Assembly: GCA_035259205.1 (NCBI GenBank)
Contig: DATFWO010000156.1
Location: 1-8,372 of the forward strand
Direction of reading: 5' to 3'
Length of the DNA stretch: 8,372 nucleotides
DNA from: SG8-41 sp035259205
Lineage (GTDB): Bacteria; Pseudomonadota; Gammaproteobacteria; Burkholderiales; SG8-41
The notes under the pieces were generated by a model. It was not told the origin of the DNA, did no database searches, and was given only the letters and a program-made list of their open reading frames with translations. Made by a program: the position numbers and the translations under genes. Each line of letters opens with the position of its first letter. The first letter of the stretch is position 1. Below are positions 1-6,252 of this stretch, piece by piece.

Positions 1-459
1 GTGCGCGTCGAGCGCCTGGCGAGCTCGGCCGATGCATCCTACGACGGGCTCGCGCGCGGGCCAGGCCTGTTTTACCTCAGCGCGACCCCGACTACCGGGA
101 AATCCGCGGCCGACGTGGAACAGGGGCTGAGACGCGAGATGGCGAAGATCATCAACGAGGGCGTGACTCAGGACGAGCTGGACCGCGCGCAGGCGCAGGC
201 GGTAGCGGCACACGTGTATCGAAGGGATTCGATGATGTACCAGGCCCGCGAGATCGGGTCGATGGAAATGGCCGGCATTTCGCACAAGACCATCGACCTA
301 CAGCTGCAGAAGCTGCGAGAGGTCACACCCGAGCAGGTGCGCGAGGTCGCGCGCAAGTACTTCGTGGAAGACGCGCTGACGGTCTCGTACCTCGACCCGC
401 AACCCCTCGATGGCAAGCGGCCCGCCGCTCTGCCGGCGAGCGCCCGCCACGAGCAGTGA
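1..459 (+). CDS. M16 family zinc peptidase, C-terminal part (5' truncated by window edge)
   Basis: The reading frame is open from the first base to a TGA at 457-459, and only the last ~152 residues are present. The GTG at position 1 is probably an internal valine codon. The visible part resembles the C-terminal domain of pitrilysin/insulinase-like (M16) peptidases: a helix-rich stretch with VEQGLRREMAKIINEGVT, then QDELDRAQAQ, then a typical ending, VREVARKYFVEDALTVSYLDPQPL. The zinc-binding HxxEH motif would lie in the N-terminal half, outside the window. The next gene is a second M16 protein without that motif, so this one is inferred to be the catalytic subunit of a periplasmic or envelope heterodimer. 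Substrate unknown. The stop codon lies inside a heptad repeat. Confidence 0.85.
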   Translation: MRVERLASSADASYDGLARGPGLFYLSATPTTGKSAADVEQGLRREMAKIINEGVTQDELDRAQAQAVAAHVYRRDSMMYQAREIGSMEMAGISHKTIDLQLQKLREVTPEQVREVARKYFVEDALTVSYLDPQPLDGKRPAALPASARHEQ

Positions 460-481
460 CGGGTGACGAGTGACGGGTGAC
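456..481 (+). repeat. GTGAC heptad repeat, four units
   Basis: Four exact GTGAC words start at 456, 463, 470 and 477, separated by the dinucleotides GG, GA and GG, giving a strict 7-bp period. The first unit contains the stop codon of the upstream peptidase gene. Similar heptads with a GTGA core occur at 5342-5362 and 6253-6279. Function unknown. The third unit supplies the GTG at 470 that could be mistaken for the start of the next gene. Confidence 0.7.
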
Positions 482-517
482 CAAAATCTGCGTGTGTTTT
501 TCTTCCTGAAGTTCAGG

Positions 518-1864
518 ATGACGCTCAACGGCTTTGCCCGCTGGCTCGCGGCGGCAATGCTTGCCGTGGTCGCTTTGCCCGCCCAAGCGCTGCTGCCCAT
601 CCAGCACTGGCAGACCTCGGGCGGGGCGCGGGTGTACTTCGTGGAAAATCACGACCTGCCGATGCTCGATCTGAGCGTCCAGTTCCCCGCCGGAGCGGGC
701 TACGACGGTCCCGAGACCGCGGGTGTCGCCAGCATGACCAACCGCATGCTGCAGCTCGGTGCCGACGGCATGAGCGAGGATGAGATCGCGCGCCGGCTCG
801 CCGACATCGGCGCGCAGCTCGGCGGACGATTCAGCACCGACCATGCCGGCCTCGCGCTGCGCACGCTCGTGAGCGCCAGGGAGCGGCGGCAGGCCCTCGA
901 TATCTTCGCGCGCGTGCTGCGCCGGCCGGAGTTCCCGCGGGAAGTGCTCGATCGCGAGAAGGTGCGGCTGATCGGAGCGCTAAAGGAAGCCGACACCAAG
1001 CCCGATACCATCGCCGCGCTCACCTTTTACCGCCTGCTGTACCGCGACCATCCGTACGCCCAGCGTGCCTCCGGCGAGGTCGCGACGGTGGAGAAGATCA
1101 CGCGCGAGCAGCTGGTGGCGTTCCATCAACGAAACTACATTGCGCGGCACGGCGTCGTGGCGCTGATCGGCGACGTGTCGCGGGCCGAGGCCGAAGCGAT
1201 TGCCGAGGAGGTGACACGGGGACTGCCGCAGTCGGCCGGTGCCGAGCCGCGGTTGCCGCCCGTGCCCGAGCTGCCTGCGGCGTCCTCGCGCGTCATCGCT
1301 CACCCGGCTTCGCAGGCGCACATCATGATCGGAGAGCCCGGCATCGCGCGCAACGACCCCGATTACTTCACGCTGTTCGTGGGCAACTACGTGCTGGGCG
1401 GGGGCGGCTTCGTATCGCGCATCACCGAGGAAGTCCGGCAAAAGCGCGGCCTCGCGTATTCCGCCTACAGCTATTTTTCGCCGCTGCAGGAGCGAGGGCC
1501 GTTCCTGGTCGGCGTGCAGACGCAGCGCAGCCAGGCGCAGGACGCGCTCAAGGTCGTGCGCGAGGTGCTGCGCGATTTCGTCGCAACCGGACCTACCGAA
1601 GCCGAGCTGACGGCGGCCAAGCAGAACATCATCGGCGGCTTCCCGTTGCGCATCGACAGCAACGCGAAGATCCATGAATACCTGGTGCTGATCGGCTCGT
1701 ACGGGTTGCCGCTCACCTACCTCGACGATTTCGTGCCGAACGTGGAGAAAGTGACGGTGGCGCAAATCAAGGACGCCTTCTCGCGCCGCATCCATCCCGA
1801 CCGTATGGTAACCGTGGTCGTCGGCGCCGATTCCGACAAGACCGCGACCGGTCCGAGCGATTAG
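518..1864 (+). CDS. M16 family peptidase subunit lacking the HxxEH zinc motif, exported
   Basis: This is a 448-residue protein if it starts at ATG 518. That start gives a clean signal peptide (positive FARW, hydrophobic LAAAMLAVVAL, cleavage after PAQA near residue 24). The in-frame GTG at 470 would add 16 residues encoded partly by a repeat. Two M16 domains are visible: an N-terminal one (about 30-230) and a C-terminal one (about 250-430). In the first, the position normally holding HxxEH reads S-M-T-N-R within GVASMTNRML (about 69-78), so zinc ligands are missing. The second keeps the EVRQKRGLAYSAYS segment (about 306-318), which supplies the conserved Arg/Tyr pair in the non-catalytic subunit of known bacterial M16 heterodimers. 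It follows the other M16 gene by 58 bp. Inference: partner subunit of an obligate heterodimeric envelope protease. The RBS is weak. Confidence 0.9.
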   Translation: MTLNGFARWLAAAMLAVVALPAQALLPIQHWQTSGGARVYFVENHDLPMLDLSVQFPAGAGYDGPETAGVASMTNRMLQLGADGMSEDEIARRLADIGAQLGGRFSTDHAGLALRTLVSARERRQALDIFARVLRRPEFPREVLDREKVRLIGALKEADTKPDTIAALTFYRLLYRDHPYAQRASGEVATVEKITREQLVAFHQRNYIARHGVVALIGDVSRAEAEAIAEEVTRGLPQSAGAEPRLPPVPELPAASSRVIAHPASQAHIMIGEPGIARNDPDYFTLFVGNYVLGGGGFVSRITEEVRQKRGLAYSAYSYFSPLQERGPFLVGVQTQRSQAQDALKVVREVLRDFVATGPTEAELTAAKQNIIGGFPLRIDSNAKIHEYLVLIGSYGLPLTYLDDFVPNVEKVTVAQIKDAFSRRIHPDRMVTVVVGADSDKTATGPSD

Positions 1865-1885
1865 GCGCACGCTCTGCCGGCGGGC

Positions 1886-2431
1886 ATGAGGAACAAGGTC
1901 CGCATCATCGGTGGCGCCTGGCGCAGCCGGCTGATTTCATTTCCTCCCCGCAAGGACTTGCGCCCGACCCCGGACCGCGTTCGCGAAACCCTGTTCAACT
2001 GGCTGGGCCAGGATCTCACCGGGCGGCGCTGCCTTGACCTCTTCGCGGGCAGCGGAGCCCTCGGATTCGAAGCGGCCTCGCGCGGCGCGCAGCGGGTGGT
2101 GATGGTGGAGCGCGACCCGGTGATCTTCCGCGCGCTTGCGGCGAGCCGCGGCTGGCTCGGGGCCGGCGCAGTGGACCTCAAGAAAGAGGATGCGCTGGAC
2201 TTTCTGCGCGCCGACGAAGAACTCTATGACGTCGTCTTTCTTGATCCGCCATTCGAAGCGGGCTACTGGCCGCGCCTCGCGCCGCTGCTGGTGGCGCGCC
2301 TGGCGCCGGAAGCGCTGGTCTATTACGAGAGCGGCGGCCGTGGCGAATCGCTCCCGGGCTGGCAAGTGCACAGATCCGGAAAAGCGGGGCAGGTCAGGTA
2401 TCATGTCCTGAAATGGGCAGGGGATTCCTGA
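1886..2431 (+). CDS. rsmD: 16S rRNA (guanine966-N2)-methyltransferase RsmD
   Basis: A 181-residue cytoplasmic class I SAM-dependent methyltransferase, about the family's usual length. The N-terminus has the family signature VRIIGGAWRSR followed by LRPTPDRVRETLFNWL. The SAM-binding motif I is CLDLFAGSGALGFEA (about 49-63), the acidic motif II is MVERD, and the catalytic motif is FLDPPFEAGYW (about 113-123). RsmD methylates G966 of 16S rRNA in the small-subunit head. It begins 21 bp after the M16 gene and ends 1 bp before coaD, so it is almost certainly cotranscribed and translationally close-coupled with coaD. The start at ATG 1886 matches the family N-terminus. Confidence 0.95.
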   Translation: MRNKVRIIGGAWRSRLISFPPRKDLRPTPDRVRETLFNWLGQDLTGRRCLDLFAGSGALGFEAASRGAQRVVMVERDPVIFRALAASRGWLGAGAVDLKKEDALDFLRADEELYDVVFLDPPFEAGYWPRLAPLLVARLAPEALVYYESGGRGESLPGWQVHRSGKAGQVRYHVLKWAGDS

Positions 2432-2432
2432 C

Positions 2433-2927
2433 ATGAACCACAAGGCGGTCTATCCCGGCACGTTCGACCCGATCACGCTCGGCCACGAAGATCTGGTGCG
2501 GCGCGCGGCAACGCTGTTCGACCATCTCATCGTCGCGGTCGCGGACGCGGCGGCGAAGCGGCCGTTCTTCACGCGCGACGAGCGCGTCGCGATGGTGCGG
2601 GAAGTCGTGAAGGACCTGAAAAACGTCGAAGTCGTCGGCTTCTCCGGATTGCTGATGAAGTTTGTGCAGCAGCACAGCGCGCGCGTCGTGATCCGGGGCC
2701 TGCGCGCGGTGTCGGATTTCGAATACGAGTTCCAGCTTGCCGGGATGAACCGCGGGATGTATCCGGATGTCGAAACACTGTTTCTGACGCCGGGAGAGCA
2801 GTACATGTTCGTTTCGGCCACGATCGTGCGGGAGATTTCGACCATGGGCGGGGACGTGAGCAAGTTCGTGCCGCCGTACGTGGCGAAGCAGCTCCACGCG
2901 AAGATCAAGCAGCTCGGAGGGAAGTAA
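2433..2927 (+). CDS. coaD: Phosphopantetheine adenylyltransferase CoaD
   Basis: A 164-residue nucleotidyltransferase of normal length that converts 4'-phosphopantetheine and ATP to dephospho-CoA, the penultimate step of CoA synthesis. The N-terminus AVYPGTFDPITLGHEDL (about 5-21) contains the (T/H)xGH nucleotidyltransferase motif as TLGH. RPFFTRDERVAMV, VVIRGLRAVSDFEYEFQ (about 86-102) and the C-terminal SATIVREIS (about 129-137, the ISSTxxR-like ATP-binding segment) are all present. The ATG at 2433 lies 1 bp after the rsmD stop, and a purine-rich GGGCAGGGG upstream can serve as RBS. The pairing with rsmD upstream and a ferredoxin downstream is common in beta- and gammaproteobacteria. Confidence 0.97.
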   Translation: MNHKAVYPGTFDPITLGHEDLVRRAATLFDHLIVAVADAAAKRPFFTRDERVAMVREVVKDLKNVEVVGFSGLLMKFVQQHSARVVIRGLRAVSDFEYEFQLAGMNRGMYPDVETLFLTPGEQYMFVSATIVREISTMGGDVSKFVPPYVAKQLHAKIKQLGGK

Positions 2928-2934
2928 TGAGCAG

Positions 2935-2981
2935 GGGGAACGGGCCCCTTCCGGTAAATCATCGGAGCCTTCCCGTTCCCC
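2935..2981. repeat. Hairpin repeat, copy 1 (8 bp after coaD stop)
   Basis: A perfect 10-bp inverted repeat, GGGGAACGGG (2935-2944) and CCCGTTCCCC (2972-2981), encloses an inner stem TCCGG/TCGGA around a 7-nt loop TAAATCA. The segment 2941-2981 recurs at 3035-3075 with 39 of 41 bases identical. Similarity continues weakly for about 13 more bases. It sits immediately after coaD, so in RNA it would fold at the 3' end of the rsmD-coaD message. No T-tract follows, so it is not a standard intrinsic terminator. Confidence 0.75.
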
Positions 2982-3034
2982 CCGCACCCCCGGTCGCAGA
3001 AATGAACATCCCAGCGAGAGACAGGCGGTGACGA

Positions 3035-3075
3035 CGGGCCCCTTCCGGCAAATCACCGGAGCCTTCCCGTTCCCC
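3035..3075. repeat. Hairpin repeat, copy 2 (before the ferredoxin gene)
   Basis: The second copy of the 41-bp repeat at 2941-2981, in the same orientation, 94 bp away start to start. One of the two differences turns a G-T wobble of the inner stem into G-C (TCCGG/CCGGA). The other is in the loop. The outer stem is shorter here (ACGGG/CCCGT), because the left flank does not continue the GGGGA arm. This looks like a small dispersed palindromic repeat family, comparable to REP/BIME elements, but only two copies are in view. Confidence 0.7.
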
Positions 3076-3123
3076 GCGCCCCCCGTGTCACAATGAGTCT
3101 TCTTCGAAGGTTCCATTGCCCCT

Positions 3124-3378
3124 ATGGCTCTCATGATCACAGACGAATGCATCAACTGCGACGTGTGCGAGCCGGAGTGCCCGAACGACGCGATTTCGCA
3201 GGGAGAAGAGATTTACGTCATCGATCCCCGTAAATGCACGGAATGCGTCGGCCATTTCCCGGAGCCGCAGTGCGTCAAGGTGTGTCCGGTCGATTGCATC
3301 CCGCTGAATCCGGACGTGGTGGAGACCAAGGAGCAGCTCTACGCGAAGTACCTGGAGCTCACAAGCAAGAAGGTGTGA
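3124..3378 (+). CDS. yfhL: YfhL-family 2[4Fe-4S] ferredoxin
   Basis: An 84-residue small electron carrier. The start MALMITDECINCDVCEPECPN matches the family N-terminus, which favours ATG 3124 over the ATG at codon 4. A GAAGG lies 13 bp upstream. Cysteines are in two clusters: C9-x2-C12-x2-C15-x3-C19-P, and C38-x2-C41-x8-C50-x3-C54-P with an extra C58. This is the Alvin-type arrangement with a long loop in the second motif and a C-terminal extension (VETKEQLYAKYLELT). It is cytoplasmic and its redox partner is unknown. It commonly sits beside coaD in related genomes, here separated by ~195 bp containing two hairpin repeats, so it may have its own promoter. A terminator follows 46 bp after the stop. 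Confidence 0.95.
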   Translation: MALMITDECINCDVCEPECPNDAISQGEEIYVIDPRKCTECVGHFPEPQCVKVCPVDCIPLNPDVVETKEQLYAKYLELTSKKV

Positions 3379-3424
3379 AGGGAGATTTGCCGGTCTGGAG
3401 CTCTTGAGGCTGGCTCCGAAAACA

Positions 3425-3451
3425 AAAAACCCGCCGATCCGGCGGGTTTTT
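3425..3451. terminator. Bidirectional intrinsic terminator
   Basis: The stem CCCGCCG (3430-3436) pairs with CGGCGGG (3440-3446) around a 3-nt loop, flanked by A5 on the left and T5 on the right. The A/T tracts extend the stem and provide a U-tract on either strand. It lies between the convergent ferredoxin gene (+) and PEP-CTERM protein gene (-), 20 bp from the latter's stop, so it can end both transcripts. Confidence 0.93.
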
Positions 3452-3470
3452 GCCTTGGGAAGCCGAAAAC

Positions 3471-4163
3471 CTACGCGGCTTTGCGCCGCAGGCCAGCCAA
3501 GCCGACCAGCCCGAGTCCCAGTAACGCGAGGGTCGTCGGTTCGGGCACGATGAAGCCGCGGATTTCGCCGCCGTTATACTGGGTCGTATGAAAATTGATG
3601 TAATCGCGTCCCGCCAGAATGTTCGGCAATTGCGCCGCAAGCGTGGTGCCATTGCCTTCGTTCAAGTCCCATGTCCCCGCGCATGTCCCGCCCACGCCAG
3701 TCGCGAAAGGTATGCAATCAAACAAGGGCGCTGCGTTGCCTGAGTTTGTATCGTTGAAAGGCGCGCCAAAAAAGCCCCAAACCACTGGAAATACCAATGG
3801 ATTTGGTAGCGGGAGGCCCCCCGCATGGATGTGCGCGGCGATCAGATTGTCGTTGTCGCCAGGCGTTTGACGGGCTCCAGGCGGCCCAAAATCGATGTTG
3901 AAAACAGTCGCGGTGAAGCTTAGTTGGGTCTGCGCGTCGTTCAGAACAAAGTCCGCCGTGCCGAACGACAACGGCCTTGGATCACCCGGGTTTGGATCAC
4001 CAGGACCTTTTGTGGGTGGACCTTTAGCAGGATCCGCGAACGAATTGGGCCCGGCTTCGTTAGAAGTCAGAAGATCCGTGTGAAAAATGAGCACAGCGTG
4101 CGCGCTGCCAACAGCCAGCAGCAGGGGGAGACAAAGAAGAACTACCGTCCGCAGTCGTGGCAT
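3471..4163 (-). CDS. CHRD-domain protein with PEP-CTERM sorting signal
   Basis: A 230-residue exported protein. The start is set at 4163: a GGAGG (plus-strand 4172-4176) lies 8 bp upstream and the product begins with a clear signal peptide (MPRLRT, hydrophobic VVLLCLPLLLAVG, cleavage after AHA). An in-frame start at 4214 would add 17 non-signal residues and overlap the promoter zone. The middle has CHRD-like features: LSFTATVFNIDFG, IAAHIHAGG, VVWGFFGAPF, and the typical YINFHTTQYNGGEIRGFI near the end. A Gly/Pro/Asp-rich linker precedes it. The C-terminus is a textbook PEP-CTERM anchor: VPEPTT, a hydrophobic LALLGLGLVGLAGL helix, then RRKAA. In PEP-CTERM systems an exosortase processes this signal, and such proteins are linked to exopolysaccharide and floc/biofilm formation. 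Specific function unknown. Confidence 0.92.
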   Translation of the reverse strand: MPRLRTVVLLCLPLLLAVGSAHAVLIFHTDLLTSNEAGPNSFADPAKGPPTKGPGDPNPGDPRPLSFGTADFVLNDAQTQLSFTATVFNIDFGPPGARQTPGDNDNLIAAHIHAGGLPLPNPLVFPVVWGFFGAPFNDTNSGNAAPLFDCIPFATGVGGTCAGTWDLNEGNGTTLAAQLPNILAGRDYINFHTTQYNGGEIRGFIVPEPTTLALLGLGLVGLAGLRRKAA

Positions 4164-4225
4164 GGCTCGGGCCTCCGTGAATTTATTAAGAACTCCCTCC
4201 AGCAGCAATCGCAACGGTGACTTTA

Positions 4226-4241
4226 TGCATAAGCTGTACCA
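4226..4241 (-). promoter_or_regulatory. Sigma-54 (-24/-12) promoter for the PEP-CTERM gene
   Basis: On the minus strand the sequence reads TGGTACAGCTTATGCA. The invariant GG (-24) and GC (-12) are separated by exactly 10 bases, as required for RpoN promoters, and most other positions agree with the consensus TGGCAC-N5-TTGCA. Transcription would start about 12 bases downstream, near 4215, leaving a leader of roughly 50 bases with the GGAGG RBS. The -12 region overlaps the palindrome TTATGCATAA (4223-4232). PEP-CTERM genes in several betaproteobacteria are known to depend on RpoN and the PrsK/PrsR two-component system, which fits. Confidence 0.7.
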
Positions 4242-4294
4242 GTCAAGAGCATCTCTTACTTTTCAACGACATATGCATTGATCGCCTGCGGGGA

Positions 4295-4311
4295 TGTAAA
4301 GATTTCCGACA
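4295..4311. promoter_or_regulatory. TGTAAA-N5-CCGACA motif, copy 1 (putative activator site)
   Basis: TGTAAAGATTTCCGACA lies 53 bp upstream of the sigma-54-like element of the PEP-CTERM gene. The same 6-5-6 layout recurs at 4440-4456. The ends TGT and ACA are inverted, suggesting a dimeric binding site. Position and duplication suit an enhancer-binding protein such as PrsR; that assignment is inference. Confidence 0.5.
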
Positions 4312-4439
4312 ACTTTTTCACGAAACTTGCGGGTCTGAAGGCTGGTAGTCGGCAAGGGCGGGGGGGCATAAAGTGTGACAAATGTGGCAATTCAAGAGGT
4401 TATATCTGATCTTGATGTCTGCCATCTCGGCGCTGGCAA
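4312..4439. other. Non-coding upstream region between the two 17-bp motifs
   Basis: Together with the flanking sites this belongs to the ~345-bp gap between mutM and the PEP-CTERM gene. I see no gene here. It holds a run of seven G near 4360-4367 and no convincing promoter or terminator. It probably serves as spacer or looping DNA for the sigma-54 promoter. Confidence 0.5.
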
Positions 4440-4456
4440 TGTAAAAAAAACCGACA
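4440..4456. promoter_or_regulatory. TGTAAA-N5-CCGACA motif, copy 2 (putative activator site)
   Basis: TGTAAAAAAAACCGACA is the second copy of the motif at 4295-4311, in the same orientation, 145 bp farther from the promoter and 53 bp from the mutM stop. It lies in two A-tracts (A8 then A7) about a helical turn apart, which could bend the DNA and help bring an upstream activator to the sigma-54 promoter. Confidence 0.5.
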
Positions 4457-4508
4457 AAAAAACAAGGGAATAATAGCCCATGGAACGGTGTTTACCGCGC
4501 CCGCGAAA

Positions 4509-5327
4509 TTACGGTTTCTGGCATCGGGGACAATAAAAGGTAGCGCGCTGTCCCTGCCGTATTCCCTTCACGCTGGCTCCGCAGCGGTAGCACGGCTCGC
4601 CGGCGCGGTCGTAAACCATGAACTGGTCCTGGAAGTAGCCGGCCTGCCCGTCGCTCGCCACGTAGTCGCGCAGGGTACTGCCGCCTGCTCCGATCGCGAG
4701 CTCGAGAGTCTCGCGAATCTTCTCCACCAGGAGGTGGCAGCGCTCGCGCGTGAGCCGCCGCGCGGCGGTGCGCGGCGGAATGCCGGCACGAAAGAGCGCT
4801 TCGTTGGCGTAGATATTGCCGACGCCGGCGACAACGTGGCTGTCCATCAGTACGAGCTTGATCGCCGCGCTGCGATTGCGCGTCGAGCGGTGCAACCACG
4901 CGCCGTCGAAATCCGCGGAGAGCGGCTCCGGTCCGATGCCGGCCAGCAACGGATGGGAAAGGGTATTGCCGCTCTGCCACAGTACCAGGCCGAAGCGCCG
5001 TGGATCGCGCAGGCGCACGACGGTCCCGTTTTCAAGATTGAGATCGAAGTGGTCGTGCACGGCAGGCGGGGCACCGTCCGTCACGACCCAGAGCCGGCCC
5101 GACATGCCGAGATGGACTATCAGGGTTCCCGCGCCGCAGTCTACGAGCAAGTACTTGCCGCGGCGTGCGAGTCCACGGATGGTGGTGCCGGCGATGGCGC
5201 GCGGCAGCGCGCGCGGCACTGGCTGGCGCAGGGCGCGGTTGCGAATGACGACGTTGCGCACGCGCTGGCCGATCAGCAGCGGCGCGAGTCCCCTGCGGGT
5301 GGTTTCGACTTCAGGCAGTTCGGGCAT
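4509..5327 (-). CDS. mutM: Formamidopyrimidine-DNA glycosylase MutM (Fpg)
   Basis: A 272-residue base-excision repair enzyme (E. coli Fpg is 269) that removes 8-oxoguanine and formamidopyrimidines and cuts the abasic site by beta/delta elimination. It starts with MPELPEVETTRRGL: after Met removal Pro1 is the Schiff-base nucleophile and Glu2 the partner acid. The conserved lysine is in ARRGKYLL (about residue 57-58). LRDPRRFG, and VAGVGNIYANEALF with its conserved Asn in the helix-two-turn-helix, are intact. The C-terminus has the zinc finger CYRC...CPRC with the Arg in GQRATFYCPRC. All catalytic features look functional. The ATG at 5327 is fixed by the obligatory N-terminus. No convincing terminator was seen after the stop. 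Confidence 0.97.
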   Translation of the reverse strand: MPELPEVETTRRGLAPLLIGQRVRNVVIRNRALRQPVPRALPRAIAGTTIRGLARRGKYLLVDCGAGTLIVHLGMSGRLWVVTDGAPPAVHDHFDLNLENGTVVRLRDPRRFGLVLWQSGNTLSHPLLAGIGPEPLSADFDGAWLHRSTRNRSAAIKLVLMDSHVVAGVGNIYANEALFRAGIPPRTAARRLTRERCHLLVEKIRETLELAIGAGGSTLRDYVASDGQAGYFQDQFMVYDRAGEPCYRCGASVKGIRQGQRATFYCPRCQKP

Positions 5328-5341
5328 TCAACCCCGGGAGC

Positions 5342-5362
5342 AGTGATCAGTGACCGGTGAAG
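5342..5362. repeat. GTGA heptad repeat, three units
   Basis: The units AGTGATC, AGTGACC and GGTGAAG follow each other with a 7-bp period (5342, 5349, 5356), directly upstream of the mutM start. The GTGA core and the period match the repeats at 456-481 and 6253-6279. Confidence 0.55.
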
Positions 5363-5448
5363 CAGTTTAGTTGCTTTCCGGCATTTTGAGCTGTTCAACC
5401 GCGTTGGCACGGCAACATTCGCTTCATTGACCCGGGCTGGCTAATGGG

Positions 5449-5462
5449 TGACGCTATTTATT
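5449..5462 (+). repeat. TGACGCTATTTATT, left copy
   Basis: A 14-bp word identical at 13 positions to TGACCCTATTTATT at 6222-6235, in the same orientation. The two copies flank the cupin gene. It could be a remnant of a repeat family or chance in an AT-rich leader. Confidence 0.35.
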
Positions 5463-5488
5463 TTGCGTCCAGACAAAAAGGGGGGGCC

Positions 5489-6109
5489 ATGAACAATTCC
5501 TTACTCGGACTCGCCGCGATCGCGCTCGCCGCTGGCGCGCCGATGGCGCAGGGACAGATCAATCCGACCGACCCGCAGCCGACCTGCAGCATGTGCCCGG
5601 GGACGGTCGTCCCGCGCGCCGAGCTGGAGGCCTATGTGAAGAAAGCGATCGCCGAGAAGCTCGTCGATCAACAGGTGCGAGACATCGAAATCGGCAAGGC
5701 CCACATCGGCATCGGCATGGTCTACCGCGGGAAGCTCGACAAGCCCAGGCCGGACTCGGTAGCCGAGCACGACCTCGTGAGCGAGGTCTACTACGTCATT
5801 TCCGGGTCGGCCACGCTCGTCCTCGGTCCGGACATCGTCAACCGGCAGCGGCGTCCCGCGACGCAGCGCACTGTCGTCGAGTTCAACGGACCGGGCAACA
5901 ATGGCTCGGACATCAGGAACGGCGTGGCGCACGAGATCAAGGCGGGCGACGTCGTAGTCATCCCGGCGGGCACGGGGCACTGGTTCACGAAGATTGACGA
6001 TCACATCAACTACGTGATGATCCGCATCGATCCAGACAAGGTCACGCCGCTGAAGAGCGAGGCGCAGTCTCAGGATTATCTGTCGAAGCCCGCGCCACGC
6101 GGCGAATGA
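5489..6109 (+). CDS. Exported cupin-domain protein
   Basis: A 206-residue protein if started at ATG 5489. That start is preceded by a G-rich RBS (a run of seven G) and gives a signal peptide (MNNSLLGLAAIALAAGAPMAQG). The earlier in-frame ATG at 5444 would add 15 residues that spoil the signal. After a short mature N-terminus there is a CSMC pair (C33, C36). The cupin barrel follows: AEHDLVSEVYYVISGSATLVLG carries the motif-1-like H...E...G pattern with only one of the usual two histidines, and GDVVVIPAGTGHWF carries the complete motif 2 (PxGxxH). Likely a periplasmic metal-binding small-molecule enzyme or sensor; the substrate cannot be predicted. It is a single gene, transcribed away from mutM, with no recognised partner. 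Confidence 0.85.
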   Translation: MNNSLLGLAAIALAAGAPMAQGQINPTDPQPTCSMCPGTVVPRAELEAYVKKAIAEKLVDQQVRDIEIGKAHIGIGMVYRGKLDKPRPDSVAEHDLVSEVYYVISGSATLVLGPDIVNRQRRPATQRTVVEFNGPGNNGSDIRNGVAHEIKAGDVVVIPAGTGHWFTKIDDHINYVMIRIDPDKVTPLKSEAQSQDYLSKPAPRGE

Positions 6110-6221
6110 CGATTTTCGAGGCCACGTATGACGCGAGAAATTCTTCCATGTCGTTTGAACGCCGATCCCTGCTTGGGAGCGAAGTTGTATCGGCGGACGG
6201 AAATTCGAGCCGGTCCAACAC

Positions 6222-6235
6222 TGACCCTATTTATT
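6222..6235 (+). repeat. TGACCCTATTTATT, right copy
   Basis: The right partner of the 14-bp word at 5449-5462, with one mismatch. From memory, words of this kind (AAATAGGGTCAG on the other strand) occur often beside mobile repeats in environmental proteobacteria; this is not verified here. Confidence 0.35.
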
Positions 6236-6252
6236 CTCTGGCATTCAATCTC

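Noticed and set aside
470..517. GTG 470 as start of the second M16 gene
   Set aside because: It lies in the GTGAC heptad repeat and adds a tail that breaks the signal peptide. ATG 518 gives a normal one.
980..1870. 296-codon open frame on the minus strand
   Set aside because: High-GC shadow of the M16 gene, with no domain signature.
2941..3075. CRISPR array
   Set aside because: Only two copies, imperfect, 41 bp with strong hairpin structure, and no cas genes in view.
2394..3155. 253-codon open frame on the minus strand
   Set aside because: Antisense to coaD and running through the hairpin repeats. Its repeated peptide segments come from the DNA repeats.
4443..4500. Intrinsic terminator after mutM
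   Set aside because: On the minus strand there are T-tracts, but the only stem before them is GGG/CCC around seven bases, too weak to call.
4488..5360. 290-codon open frame on the plus strand
   Set aside because: Antisense shadow of mutM, whose catalytic motifs are intact.
5427..5460. Sigma-70 promoter for the cupin gene (TTGACC ... TATTTA)
   Set aside because: The spacer is 22 bp, and no acceptable -10 exists at 16-18 bp.
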